Shown: positions 1-10,306, counted from the stretch's first letter. The stretch is 64,000 nucleotides of DNA from Acanthacorydalis orientalis (GCA_034766995.1 CM068317.1:30171501-30235500), one strand, 5' to 3'. The notes: generated by a model from the sequence alone, not told the origin. Program-made: numbers and translations.

Positions 1-61
1 TTTGGATCATTATTTATTTTAATATACGTTTGTTGTTGCATTTGAAATATTCATTTGTTTA

Positions 62-63
<2 letters not shown>

Positions 64-135
<72 letters not shown>
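64..135. repeat. (TA)n microsatellite
   Basis: About 36 TA units with one ACA interruption near the start. Reads as Tyr/Ile in every frame and is not coding. Confidence 0.97.
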
Positions 136-138
<3 letters not shown>

Positions 139-193
139 GATTCGTATAATTTCACATTGTAATTTATTAATGATTATAAATTTTAAAATTATA

Positions 194-1252
194 TTGGGTG
201 TTGGAATTAAGTCGTAGCATTTTACAAGAGATGGAATAGGTAGTACATTCTTCCTTTGTTCCCTTTAATCAAATATTCCCCGTAAAACAGCTGTCCTTAG
301 ACGTCAGTTTCAGTATATGTCATTTGGTTGAAGCGTAAATAACCGAAACAGTTCGACGATGAAGAATTGGAGGCATTGCTTAATGAAAACCCATGTCAAA
401 TACTTCAAGAACTGTCTGAATCGTTGGGGGTTGATTTGTCAATGGTAGGAAAGTGCCTTAAAACCATGGGAATGATCCAAAAGCAAGGAAATTGCGTCCT
501 ATATGAATTGAAACAGAGGGTCGTTGAAAGGCGTTTTTCTACCTGTGAACTTCTGTTTCAATGGAAGAAAAGGAAGAGGTTTTTGCATCGAACTGTCACG
601 GGCGATGGAAAGTGGATCAATTACGACAATCCCAAGCGCAGAAAGTCATGGGTTAAGCCCGCCCAACCATCAACACCAGCGGCGAAGCCAAATATCCATG
701 GATCCAAGCTCATGCTCTGTATTTGGTGGAATCATAAGGGTGTGATCTACTATGAGCTGCTAAAACTGAATGAAATCATCACTGAGGATCGCTACCGATT
801 ACAATTGATGCGCTTGAGCCATGTATTGAAGGAAAAACGGCCGGAATACTTCAAAAGACACGACAAAGTGATTTTGCAGCACGAAAATGCTCGTCCGCAC
901 GTCGTAAAACCGGTCAAAACATATTTGGAAACGCTCAAATGGGAAGTTCTACCCCACCCGCCGTATTCTCCAGATATTACTCCTTCTGATTACCACTTGT
1001 TTTGATCGATGAGTCATGGCCTGTCTGGGGAGAAGCTCACTTCTTATGAAGATTGCAAAAAATTGGTCGATTCGTGGATTGCATCTAAAGACGAGGCGTT
1101 CTTCCGACATGGTATTCGTCTCCTGCCCGAAATATGGGAAAAAGTAGTAGCTAACGATGGACAATACTTTGAATGATATGTTTTTTCAATTTCATTTAAA
1201 ATAAACAACCGTTTTCATGAAGAAAACGCTACGAAATAATTCCAACACCCAA
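194..1252 (+). mobile_element. mariner element, internally deleted (1059 bp)
   Basis: Terminal inverted repeats are directly visible: the left end TTGGGTGTTGGAATTA (194) matches the reverse complement of the right end (to 1252), with about 27 bp of good pairing. TA duplications flank both ends (192-193, 1253-1254), as expected for Tc1/mariner insertion. At 1059 bp it is about 220 bp shorter than the usual ~1.28 kb. A start-like ATG at 317 is followed by only three codons before the sequence jumps to the middle of the transposase, so most of the N-terminal helix-turn-helix region is deleted. Confidence 0.93.
343..1176 (+). pseudogene. mariner transposase, N-terminally deleted, one internal stop
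   Basis: This encodes about 277 codons of a DD34D mariner transposase, the DDE/D-type nuclease that cuts and pastes the element at TA sites. The frame opens near 343 (PKQFDDEELEALL region) without the first helix-turn-helix and runs to a natural stop at 1174-1176. One in-frame TGA at 1003-1005 falls just after SDYHLF, where mariners normally have Arg, so it fits a CGA to TGA change. The first catalytic Asp (VTGDGKW) and third Asp (SDYHLF) remain. The second, in the usual HDNARPH motif, is Glu (HENARPH, codon 883-885), and the normally conserved Glu after the first Asp is Gly. The family-typical motifs YSPDITPSDYH and GQYFE make the assignment firm. The protein is presumed inactive because of the deletion, the stop and the altered acidic residue. 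There is no in-frame ATG at the start of this frame. Confidence 0.93.
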
Positions 1253-1478
1253 TATGTATTTTACTCTTTTATCTATGTTCTGATTTTAATTAATATTTGT
1301 CTTTCTCAAGGTCACTATTCTTGTGATAAGTAATCAAGAACGTACGAATAGAAATATTATTAATTTATTATTATTAATAATAACTAATTGCTGTTTGTTT
1401 TCAAATACTTGCATCAATTTTGTTCATTTCATCCAATTACTGGTATAAAATTCAAAGAATATTTTATACAAATATCTA

Positions 1479-1539
<61 letters not shown>
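1479..1539. repeat. (TA)n microsatellite
   Basis: About 28 TA units. Confidence 0.95.
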
Positions 1540-1541
<2 letters not shown>

Positions 1542-2479
1542 GATGTAGAATATTTATTTTCATGAAATATTTCATATCTGCAGCTTGTTTCGAATTCTTT
1601 TAAATAGATACATCAGATATATGGATAAATATCCAATGTGAGCTATAATTTATAAATAAAAAAATAGATAACTATTATATTTTTTTAAGTATTTGTACAT
1701 GAAACTAACCGAGGTATCATTAATAGATGTAAAGTTGTCCCTCCTCTGTAATTGAAAATCAATAATTTAATTTATTAAATCATTTTTGAGACTTTTTTTA
1801 TTATTTTATCTTTACACATTACTAACATTACTAAATTCTGGACCGTGAAAACTGTTTTGATATTTAGATATAAATTTTGATCTTGGTATCTAGCGATCAT
1901 TTCCTAGCGTAACTGATTATATCCTATAATAAAATTATGTTGTGAATGAAATTCATGTTTATATCTTTTTCAAATTCTCTGTTCGTCCTCCTTTAACCAT
2001 AAATTCTTATAACAATCGACCACTAACGTTTATAATATCGTAGAGATTGGAAACTCATTATTATTAGACAGACGAATAGGTAAATGTAGACAGATAATAA
2101 TATCAAAGTGAAACAACTGTTATTTTTCTAAGATATACGATTGCTGGTTAATATGTACGAGTTTGTTTCTGATAAATGTTATCTTCTAGTAAAAATACTT
2201 TGTCTCCAATGCTTAATGAGTTTGATTATTCTGAGACTTTAATCGGTCTTTTTGAATTTGATAATGTTACTGTATAATACTGAGCTTGCCCCAAAGACAT
2301 GACAATTGAAGTTGTATGTCTAGTTTTTTTTATACTTTTTTATAACGAAAATAATTCTTTTGAACTATTTTCAAAAACATAATATACTTATTGCGTATTT
2401 AATCCAAAACATTTTCGTTTATAACAATTTTGTATCTCATTTCTAAAATAATTACATAAATTTGAAAAATTTATTAAAT
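1540..2479. other. AT-rich DNA, nothing recognised
   Basis: No convincing coding frame, terminal repeats or RNA gene. Contains only short A/T runs. Confidence 0.6.

Positions 2480-2540
<61 letters not shown>
2480..2540. repeat. compound (CT)n(TA)n microsatellite
   Basis: About 13 CT units run directly into about 18 TA units, ending 30 bp before a mariner-derived element. Confidence 0.96.
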
Positions 2541-2544
<4 letters not shown>

Positions 2545-2554
2545 GTACAATTTA

Positions 2555-2944
2555 TTATTCAATATTGACATTAGATTGGTAGAAAAATAATTGCAGTTGA
2601 TGATATTCAAATTCATATACATTTTTTAATTTAAGTGGTTTTAAGTGGTCCAGAACTGTTGGATGAATAACACCTAACTTTTGTGCAAGCTCTCGAATTG
2701 TTGTGCGTAATTCTGATTCAACTAACGTCCTCAGTTGGTCGTTATGAACTGAAGAAGGATGCTCACGATCTTCTTTATCTTCAAGGTTCTCGTCCTCAGC
2801 ACGAAGTTTTTGGAACCGCCATTGCACCTTACGTTCCTTAACAGTACCCAAGCCAAAACCATTATTTAATTTACGAGCAGTTTCTGCTGTTTTATCACCC
2901 GTTTCGAACTCATATAAAAATTTCTTTTTTCTTCTTTTCCATCT
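2555..2944 (-). pseudogene. mariner transposase DNA-binding domain only
   Basis: The minus-strand frame is open from 2944 to the stop at 2555-2557 (about 129 codons), the longest uninterrupted version of this domain in the family here. It matches the N-terminal half of cecropia-type mariner transposases: YEFETGDKTAETARKLN, then GTVKER..VQWRFQK (first helix-turn-helix), the acidic linker ENLEDKE, then TTIRELAQKLGV.HPTVLDHLK (second helix-turn-helix). After LKLKNVYEFE the frame runs into the 3' terminal repeat. No catalytic Asp is encoded. The only nearby ATG (2942-2940) is one base out of frame, so translation would need another start or an ancestral indel. Family members can bind element ends, so a repressor role is conceivable, but nothing here shows expression. 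Confidence 0.85.
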
Positions 2945-3131
2945 TTAATACATTGGGTCAGTTTGAAGCAAAATTAATAATAAAACCAAAGTCAATGTTA
3001 CCAAAATACAGACCGAAAATTAGCATTTTGAAATGATATTGACATGAATACGATGAAATGACACCTTCATTGAAGAAATTAAAGTTTGAATTCAGAAAAC
3101 AAAAACCAAAATTATTTTCCTACCAATCTAA
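2571..3131 (-). mobile_element. short mariner derivative, copy 1 (561 bp)
   Basis: Both ends carry TTAGATTGGTAG-type inverted repeats followed by AAAATAATT. The right end is followed by TA (3132-3133). Read on the minus strand, the element has a mariner 5' end, the N-terminal DNA-binding part of a transposase, and then an abrupt jump to the 3' end. The catalytic domain is missing. The same architecture recurs at 6012, 15424, 30166, 40375, 48960 and 56706, so this deleted form multiplied as a family. From memory, the terminal sequence is close to human Hsmar1/MADE1 ends, pointing to the cecropia group of mariners. Confidence 0.9.
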
Positions 3132-3182
3132 TATATTTTAATGATACAATTAATTTGTACTTTATAAATGAATTATTGGTTC

Positions 3183-3475
3183 CCCATAAAACGCAAATAA
3201 ATTTTCTTTTCATCATTTTTTTATAAATCACAGTAGATTGTTTTTGATTGTTGCTTATTCACATTTCGATGTTGATGTCATCATCTTCACAACACCAAGG
3301 TACAAGAAATCTGAAATGTTTATTCGAAAATGAGAGACATTTCTATACCTTATCGCTCTGAAGATGATCGTGTGTCCATCGAAATTCGTATAAATAACAA
3401 TCAAAAGTTATCAATAATGATTTAATGAACATTTTTGTGATTTATGAGTTAAGGAAGAATGAATTTGTGAAAATA
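3183..3475. repeat. foldback repeat, copy 1 (both arms)
   Basis: The left arm (about 3183-3320) contains TTTTGATTGTTGCTTATTC, CATTTCGATG and TCATCATCTTC. The right arm (about 3330-3475) contains the same motifs reversed (GAAGATGATCG, CATCGAAATTCGTATAA, AACAATCAAAA). The two arms could pair into a long hairpin. The family recurs throughout the window; the cleanest whole copy is at 47225-47515. Confidence 0.82.
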
Positions 3476-4190
3476 ATTTAGTTATAATATCAGAACTGTT
3501 GTACTCTAATCTAAATATGTTTATATTTTTTGTAAGCTCTTTTGATTTACTATAAATATATTTCTTTTTCGATTTCATTCAAAAAAATTATTTATAATCA
3601 AATAAGTAATATGTATATCAAATATTAATAATAAATGTTAGTCTGAATGATTTTGTATAAGTTATAATGAAATATCTACACCGCTAAAAGGTATGGATGT
3701 ATTCCGTAGTGTATCAGCTAACATCTGTCATTTTAGGATTGATAGGTGGACACACATTGTTAGGTTTTTAAACCTTTCTGTATATTCTTTCTGTATATTT
3801 ATTTGAAAGGATTGGTGAATTATCTTCTCAGCACATATAAAAATATGAGTTGGGAAATGTCTTTGAAAATTCGTTTAGTTTCATTCTCATTTACCATGTA
3901 AACATCTTTTTTCAAACTCAATACAACTTAAATAATAGATACGAGAAGAGAATAATTCATTAGGATCTTGCCTGTATGAAAAATCAGTATTAAGGTAAAT
4001 GGAGTTACTGACTAAACAGATTACTACCGAATTTAAATAAATAATATTTCAAAATCATTAAAATGAAAATTTAAATCTGAAGCGCTTTATTTCATTTTAT
4101 TCTTATCTTATATCGAATCTTCCTTGTCTTATAACGATGTAAAAAACGTAATACATGTGGCATTATGTTTAAACATCTTTTTGAGCTTCA
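3476..4190. other. AT-rich DNA, nothing recognised
   Basis: No terminal repeats or coding frame found. Confidence 0.5.
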
Positions 4191-4725
4191 TCCATATACT
4201 GCCAACTATGAGATATCTCATAGTTAGGGTATATACCACGAATGCCGGCTAAGAAATATTTCATAGTTTGTGTTATAAGTTTGAATTGACTGTTAATTTC
4301 CACTGAATAAGTGTACAGCCGTATGCATTAGGAATAATGACAGAGGATGAGGGTTAGGAGATGTTTACAACTCTTTGTAACTGATCGTCGCTTTATGGGT
4401 TTTCCTAGTGAGGATTATTACACACATCTATATTACTGATTGTCGCCAGATGGGATTTGTTATTGCAGAATGAAATAAAATGAAAAGCTTCATAAAATAA
4501 AAATCGACGAGATATCTCGTAGTCGGTACTCAGTATACGAATTTTATTCAGTGGTGTCGACTGCGAGATATCTCGTCGAATTTTTCTTCTTCAAATCATG
4601 ATAAATGCGACTCAAAAACTATATCTGCAACTAATTAATAATAAATTTTAATAAATTTCTTTTCTTTAAAATAAACTTTTGGCACCCATGGCAAGATGTG
4701 TATAATTTTCCCGGCAGTGAATGGA
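4191..4725. mobile_element. possible piggyBac-like non-autonomous element
   Basis: The left end TCCATATACTGCC (4191-4203) and the reversed right end TCCATTCACTGCC (4713-4725) match at 11 of 13 positions. The right end abuts TTAA (4726-4729), the piggyBac target site, and the left abuts TTCA (4187-4190), one base off TTAA. Inside lie three copies of the palindrome GAGATATCTC (4210-4219, 4509-4518, 4564-4573), the last two within an inverted pair. No transposase frame is present. It is the right size for a MITE. The assignment rests on short ends, so another superfamily is possible. Confidence 0.5.
4204..4225. repeat. perfect 22-bp palindrome with GAGATATCTC core
   Basis: AACTATGAGAT followed by its exact reverse complement, lying just inside the left end of the candidate piggyBac-like element. 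Confidence 0.95.
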
Positions 4726-5021
4726 TTAAAATAATAGCTCTAGCCATAAAATCACTATTTGATCTTATTTTGGAATTAAAAGAAAATGAAATGAATTCTT
4801 CAATTAATGCTAAAATGACTGAATCTAAAATACATACCAGAACTGACAAATATAAAAAATACAATTATAATGTGTTTAATGCATTTAAATTTAATTATTT
4901 TCAAAACATTGCGATATATATTTAAATGACTTGATAATTGAAGACATAAATTGTATTTATCGATTTTTTCCATACTTAAGACATAGAAGGAGGTTCCTAG
5001 ATATACATACTTTATCAGCTG

Positions 5022-5041
5022 TATATATATATATATATATA
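5022..5041. repeat. (TA)10 microsatellite
   Basis: Short pure TA tract. Confidence 0.9.
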
Positions 5042-5367
5042 CTGTTATATAATATGGATCCAGATACCATACGTTTCTAGTTTGTGGATCTCCGAAGAGC
5101 TGAAGTACTGGCGGCGCTATGGTTATGCGAGCCGCGTTTAATCACGGTGCCGAATCAAGCAGAACGGACAGTGCCTTCTGAGATGCGATCTGGCCAAACG
5201 TTAATTCGTACCGCATCCAATGATAAATATTGCCATTTGTAAATCTAATGTATTATTAACACGTTGCTGTTGTTGGGCGGTCTTGCATTCGTCATTGGCG
5301 TTCATTTGCCACTATTCTTCTTTGCCTCTCTTTCATGTTACAATTCTTTTGTATAGTTATATTTTTG

Positions 5368-5368
<1 letters not shown>
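5042..5368. other. moderately GC-rich patch, unassigned
   Basis: About 5075-5220 is clearly less AT-rich than its surroundings (for example GGCGGCGC and GAGCCGCG). The longest ATG frame in it is only about 18 codons, starting at MVMRAAF. It could be a non-coding exon, an enhancer or a decayed element. No splice-site pair or terminal repeats were seen. Confidence 0.4.

Positions 5369-5428
<60 letters not shown>
5369..5428. repeat. (TA)n microsatellite
   Basis: About 30 units. Confidence 0.96.
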
Positions 5429-5431
<3 letters not shown>

Positions 5432-5904
5432 GTTATTGAAAGCTTAGTAAAATCGTCAAAAACTCAATTTTAATTCAATGCTGATACTGGAACATTATAC
5501 AATTTTATTCATTTTTTGTGTATTTTAATAATAAGTTATATTTCATTTTTTTGTAAAAAATAACTAGTTTACGCGAATTTTAAAGCGAGTTCTTAGAAAA
5601 TGTATTTCTTATTGTGTTTAAAATGGAACTATTCACTTTTAAATATCAAAGAATTTTTTGGGAATTATATGGGAAGTTTTGCATTTGCTGATATAAATAA
5701 ATTCGCTGATTTAAAGTACAAGAAGAAATGAATATAATAGAGGAGAGGAGGATATATTTTGTCGAGTGGATTAAAATCGGTGCTAATCTTATCAGATTGT
5801 GTCTCTAAGTCACATTTCTACTCAATTGGATAAATTTTCGACAAATTATTTTGTAAAAACTGTAGTATTTATTCTATTATCTTCTACCGTTTTTCATAAA
5901 AACT

Positions 5905-5953
<49 letters not shown>

Positions 5954-5963
5954 GGAGAGAGAG
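5905..5963. repeat. compound (TG)n(TA)n(GA)n microsatellite
   Basis: Three different dinucleotide runs abut each other: TG (5905-5919), TA (5920-5938) and GA (5939-5963, with one GGG interruption). Confidence 0.95.
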
Positions 5964-6011
5964 AAGCAGGTTTTTTTTATGTATCTTTATATAACAAACT
6001 AAACTTAACTA

Positions 6012-6563
6012 TTAGGTTGGTAAAAAAATAATTCAGTTTTTTTTTTAATTTTAACTCTATTTTTTCAATAAAAGTGTCATTTGATCGTGTACATGATAAT
6101 ATCATTTTAATGTGGATTTTTCGATCGGCATTTTGGTACAATCGACTTTGGTTTTATTACTAATTTTGCTTTAAATTGGATTATTGAATTAAAGATAGGG
6201 AAGAAGTAAATAAAAGACATTTTTGTAGGAGTTTAAAACAGGTGATAAAGCAACAGAAACTGCTCGTAAACTAAATGATGTTTTTGGTGTAGGTACTGTA
6301 AAGGAACGTACGGTAACAATGGTGTTTCCACAAATTTCTTTCTGGCGACGAGAGTCTTGAAGAAGAAGGTCGCGGACGTCATTCAGTTCATAACGACCAA
6401 CTGAAGACGTTAGTTGAATCAGAACCATGCACAACAATTTGAGAGCTTGCACAAAAGTTAGACATTAGTCATCCAACAGTTCTGGGCCACTTAAAACCAC
6501 TTAAATTAAAAAATGTATATAAATTTGTAGGTCATAAACAGCAATTATTTTTCTACCAACCGT
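6012..6563 (+). mobile_element. short mariner derivative, copy 2 (~552 bp)
   Basis: Starts TTAGGTTGGTAAAAAAATAA after a TA (6010-6011) and ends TTTTTCTACCAACC. The plus strand carries the same decayed DNA-binding region (AETARKLND near 6256, then frameshifts; second helix-turn-helix recognisable near 6430-6500). Indels around 6310-6350 break the frame. A minus-strand open frame over this region is a shadow. Confidence 0.9.
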
Positions 6564-6649
6564 ATACCACAATACGACCTTCAGATATATCACAACACAG
6601 TTCTGAAATTGCCTGAATTCACTTTTAGGAATACATTTTTCATTCGCAC

Positions 6650-6790
6650 CTTTGATTAAAACGGTTTTTTCTAATCAAAAATGTTTAATAAGTATTTATT
6701 GATCATTTTAGATTGTTGCTTATGTGTGTTTCGATGGCGATGCCAACATCCTCAATATGCTAAAGTATATAAAATTCTCTTTAACTCTCT
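6650..6790. repeat. foldback repeat, copy 2, left arm
   Basis: Contains CTAATCAAAAATGTTTAATA, GATTGTTGCTTATG and TTTCGATGGCGATG. The matching right arm may be the block at 7205-7335, about 420 bp away, which suggests an insertion or rearrangement between the arms. Confidence 0.75.
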
Positions 6791-7204
6791 AAGTGGGTAT
6801 GACGTATAAATCCGTCTGCCCACTTGTTATCGCGCAAAATATCCACATAAGGGGTTAAATAGTACTGAAATAGTTCTTGCCTTACAGGATTTTTTTTGTT
6901 CACTGTATTCTTCAAATTTATTTTTCCATATTATTTTCAATGACTTTCTTGTCCGTTTCGCAAACGTAATTTTTATTCCCTTATTTGTATATTAATTCCG
7001 TTTTCTGTAGAGGTAATAATATTTTCTATTGGAAGCTTTTAGAAATTTAGATTACAATTTTGACGTTTCCCCAGTAATTTAATTAGAAATCATTATAAAT
7101 ATACCATGTTTGCTTAATAACTAGAGCTTTTTATTTTCATTTCCTTTTTTAATTGTTTTTTTATTGTTTATCGATTGGTTTAATTTTTTATTCCACGTGT
7201 CCTA

Positions 7205-7335
7205 TAGATTTTTCAGCAACTAACGATATTGAAATTACCATTAAAGACAATTAAAAGTGATTAATAATCAGTTATGGAACATTTTTGATTAGAAAAAATG
7301 TAGTATGTGAAACGTATAAAAAATCCATTTGTAAA
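7205..7335. repeat. foldback repeat, right arm
   Basis: Contains CAATTAAAAGTGATTAATAA and GAACATTTTTGATTAGAAAA, the reverse-complement arm of the family. Probably the displaced partner of 6650-6790. Confidence 0.7.
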
Positions 7336-7467
7336 AGTCTTTTTTTATATTATGCACCGATCTCAGATTCATGAATATTCGAAGAATTTATTTCCCTGGT
7401 TACAAATAGTGACCAAAGATGATAATTTATTATTTTAAATATAAAATCATCTCTTTTCGACACTATT

Positions 7468-7495
7468 TCTCTCTCTCTATCTATCTATCTATCTA

Positions 7496-7535
<40 letters not shown>

Positions 7536-7548
7536 TACACATATATAA
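7468..7548. repeat. compound (CT)n(CTAT)n(TA)n microsatellite
   Basis: CT run, then about five CTAT units, then about 14 TA units with ACAC interruptions. Confidence 0.95.
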
Positions 7549-7554
7549 AACTAG

Positions 7555-7655
7555 CACTCCCGACGATCGAAATGATTAATAATTATTCAATGAACATTTT
7601 TGATTAGAAAATTTTTGTGGTTTGTACAGTAAATGAATAATTCATATGTGAAAGT
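7555..7655. repeat. foldback repeat, partial right arm
   Basis: Contains ATCGAAATGATTAATAATTA and GAACATTTTTGATTAGAAAA, then TTTTGTGGTTTGT. The segment between the CGAAAT and GATTAATAA motifs is shorter than in other copies. Confidence 0.75.
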
Positions 7656-7849
7656 TTTAAACACGTCTTAGAAAAATACATTATTTTCTTGCAATTAATT
7701 ATTTACTTGACAGAAATAAAGTTGTCTTGAGATTTTATTTTATTATTTTTTAATGGCGAGGTTATAAACTGTGTTCTGAAATGTATAAATTTATAAGCAA
7801 CTAACAGTTTTTACCAACAATAAAAACCAACGAACTCTGTTCTTCTCTA

Positions 7850-7990
7850 CATTGAAGTTCCGAAGACGATGAAATCGCAGTATATTTGAGCATAAGTAAC
7901 AATTAATAATGATTAGTAATAAATTATCATACATATTTGATCAGGAAAAAAGTTCGTCATTTGTGGTGTGAGAAAAGAATTAATTTGTTT
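7850..7990. repeat. foldback repeat, right arm
   Basis: Contains CCGAAGACGATGAAATCGC, GCATAAGTAACAAT, TTTGATCAGGAAAAAA and TTTGTGGTGTGAG followed by AGAATTAATTTG, in the family order. Confidence 0.78.
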
Positions 7991-8202
7991 AAATATTTTG
8001 ATATTATTTGTCACATTTCCAGTGTAAATTAAAGAAAAGTATTTCTGTATGTAAATGAAGAAATATAAGTTAGAATGGAATCGATGAATGTACATAAAGG
8101 AATGCTTACACATTCATGTCCTATATGAAAAGAATGAATGCGTTGTTCAATGATTGTTTTCTTTTGTTTAAGGTGAACGGTCTACATTGTACACATGTGT
8201 GT

Positions 8203-8236
8203 TATAAGACTCATTGGTACACACATAATGGGCAGT
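8203..8236 (+). promoter_or_regulatory. candidate core promoter: TATAAG box plus CAGT initiator
   Basis: TATAAG starts at 8203 and a GCAGTA initiator-like site has its A at 8234. That puts the TATA T at -31, the spacing usual for insect TATA promoters (initiator consensus TCAGT). It directly precedes a GC-rich block ending in a GTAAGT donor. Either motif alone is weak in AT-rich DNA; the value lies in the combination. Confidence 0.42.
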
Positions 8237-8389
8237 ACTTAACCAAACGCATCACTGTAGATACAGTTCGGACATCAGAGTGACGGATCGCGAGATCGCT
8301 GCCCGGTGACCCGGAACGGGCATCTTCCCCTCCTTACTGGTGCTCTGTACAATGCCGGCCATAATGTATACATCGCGAAGTTCCGAATG
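8234..8389 (+). other. candidate first exon with GTAAGT splice donor
   Basis: A sharply GC-richer block (densest at 8282-8385) ends in ATG|GTAAGT at 8389/8390, a consensus 5' splice site. An ATG at 8352 opens a frame beginning MPAIMYTSRSSE that stays open to the donor (12 codons plus 2 bases), so it could be the N-terminus of a spliced protein. Alternatively the exon is 5' UTR. A different frame reading NGHLPLLTGALYNAGH is also open across the block from just after a TAG at 8258-8260. A second reading is an internal exon starting at the pyrimidine tract and AG near 8172. I do not recognise the protein, and no downstream partner exon could be identified. Confidence 0.4.
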
Positions 8390-8395
8390 GTAAGT

Positions 8396-8874
8396 TTGAA
8401 CATTTGTTACCATATTATTATTTTCAAATTTTATTCCAGGATTGTAATTAACTTAAACAAATATTTTCCCATTTTAATTCATAATTCAAACCGTCATTAC
8501 TTGATATTTCCTGTTATTTATATACTTTTTGGCATTTTATTGTGGTTTTTATTCGATTTTTGAGCGTATTAAACTGTTAATAAATCATTTATAATTACTA
8601 GATAATTATAAATAGAATAATATTGTTTCTTTTTAATGAATATGAAATAATTCACATAGTTAAAATAATTATATTAAAAAATTGATATTTGAATTTGATA
8701 AGTTATCAATATCTACTTGTTTCACTGTTCAAATTTTATAAACTCTTTGGAAATAATTTTATGTATTAGAATAAGAAATGTACATTATTATTATTAAAAA
8801 TTTACAAATCCACTCTTCATTTATTTATCATATTTTAGCACATATCACTATTGTAATTTACATTTATAATTTGA
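8396..8874. other. AT-rich DNA, possible intron start
   Basis: If the donor at 8390 is real this is intronic. Nothing else was recognised. Confidence 0.35.
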
Positions 8875-8901
8875 TAATTTTAAGATTGGTGTTTTGGTTA
8901 T

Positions 8902-8964
<63 letters not shown>

Positions 8965-9092
8965 TATATAGGTATGATAGGGTGCATTGTTTTATCCATA
9001 TATATATTTCCTCTTTAATTTAATTTTTGATTTTGTTCATGTTTGTTTTAATTAATGAAGAATGCATATGGGTATTTTGGTTATAATACATA

Positions 9093-9150
<58 letters not shown>

Positions 9151-9210
9151 CCAAAATACCCATACCAATTACCAGGTAACCAAGTAACCAAAATACCAAT
9201 CTTAAAATTA
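8875..9210. repeat. nested inverted repeats around two (TA)n tracts
   Basis: The outer arms at 8875-8900 and 9185-9210 are inverted copies (25 of 26 bases). An inner pair at 9068-9082 and 9149-9163 (ATGGGTATTTTGGTT) is a perfect 15-base inverted repeat enclosing the second TA tract. TA tracts lie at 8911-8961 and 9099-9147. The whole can fold as two concentric hairpins, which would explain local duplication. Confidence 0.92.
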
Positions 9211-9334
9211 ACCTATATATATATATATATGGCTATGGTATAGTCTATTGTTTTATGTATACATATTATTCTTGTTTAATTCTATTTTCAATTTTGTCCA
9301 TGTTTGTTTCAATTAATGAAGAATGCGTGTATGT
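8972..9334 (+). repeat. diverged direct duplication (~103-bp units)
   Basis: Units at about 8972-9073 and 9230-9334 share CATTGTTTTAT, TCATGTTTGTTT and AATTAATGAAGAATGC in the same order. They are spaced about 258 bp apart with the inner hairpin between them. Confidence 0.82.
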
Positions 9335-9941
9335 GTTCTTCTATTCTTCTCTCCTTTAATGTATCCGTTATATTTTATTCTTTACTAATATTTATATTTT
9401 CTTTTGATAAATAGAATTGATTAGGTTTATAGAAAAGGTTATATAAAAAAATGAATAAACATTAGATTGTCCTCAATTCGCATAACGACATCCAAAATTT
9501 TATTGTCGAAAATAATCTGTTGAAGCTAATATAAACCTGTTATGTAATACACGTTAGTTGTAGATCGTGCGTAAACATACGTCGACCGCATTCGTAATTT
9601 TAAACGCACTACATGTCTTCTGATTCAACGTTCTATGTACGGGCTCCATGGTTGGATGGGTTCAGTGTAGCACAGCCGAGTATCGTGATTGTATAATGTT
9701 TGCTCTCTGGTAATTAGCTAATAAGCCGATAATTGCTAGCTTCACTCTTTGACGTAACAATATTTCACGGCGGAACTTACATAAGTTAAAATTTCGATGT
9801 TATCAATATTTGAAATTCACGTATTTGCTCAAAAAGATTATCAGTCTCGTTTTCGCAAACGCTTTTTTTCTTCGCTCGCTGCTGAAATCGCTTACGAATG
9901 TTAATGTCTTTAATCAATCCAATTATCAATTTAATTGTGCT
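9335..9941. other. mixed-composition DNA, nothing assigned
   Basis: About 9540-9800 is less AT-rich. No frame over 60 codons apart from those running into the TA tract, and no paired splice or terminal-repeat signals. Confidence 0.45.
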
Positions 9942-10103
<162 letters not shown>

Positions 10104-10255
10104 GACATTGTATGGTGTTGCTATGTGCATATGTGATCTGAAATAAGACGGTATAGAATTCAATACGTGCCATTGTCATGATAAAAAGAGATTATTTGGT
10201 ATTATAACGTGTATCGATATACTGTTAAATTCTGTTTATACAAAGAAATTGCATT

Positions 10256-10257
<2 letters not shown>

Positions 10258-10301
<44 letters not shown>
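10258..10301. repeat. (TA)n microsatellite
   Basis: About 21 units. Confidence 0.95.

Positions 10302-10306
<5 letters not shown>

Noticed and set aside
949..1164. Minus-strand 71-codon frame
   Set aside because: Shadow of the mariner transposase on the plus strand.
6189..6452. 87-codon minus-strand frame
   Set aside because: Antisense to the short mariner copy at 6012-6563.
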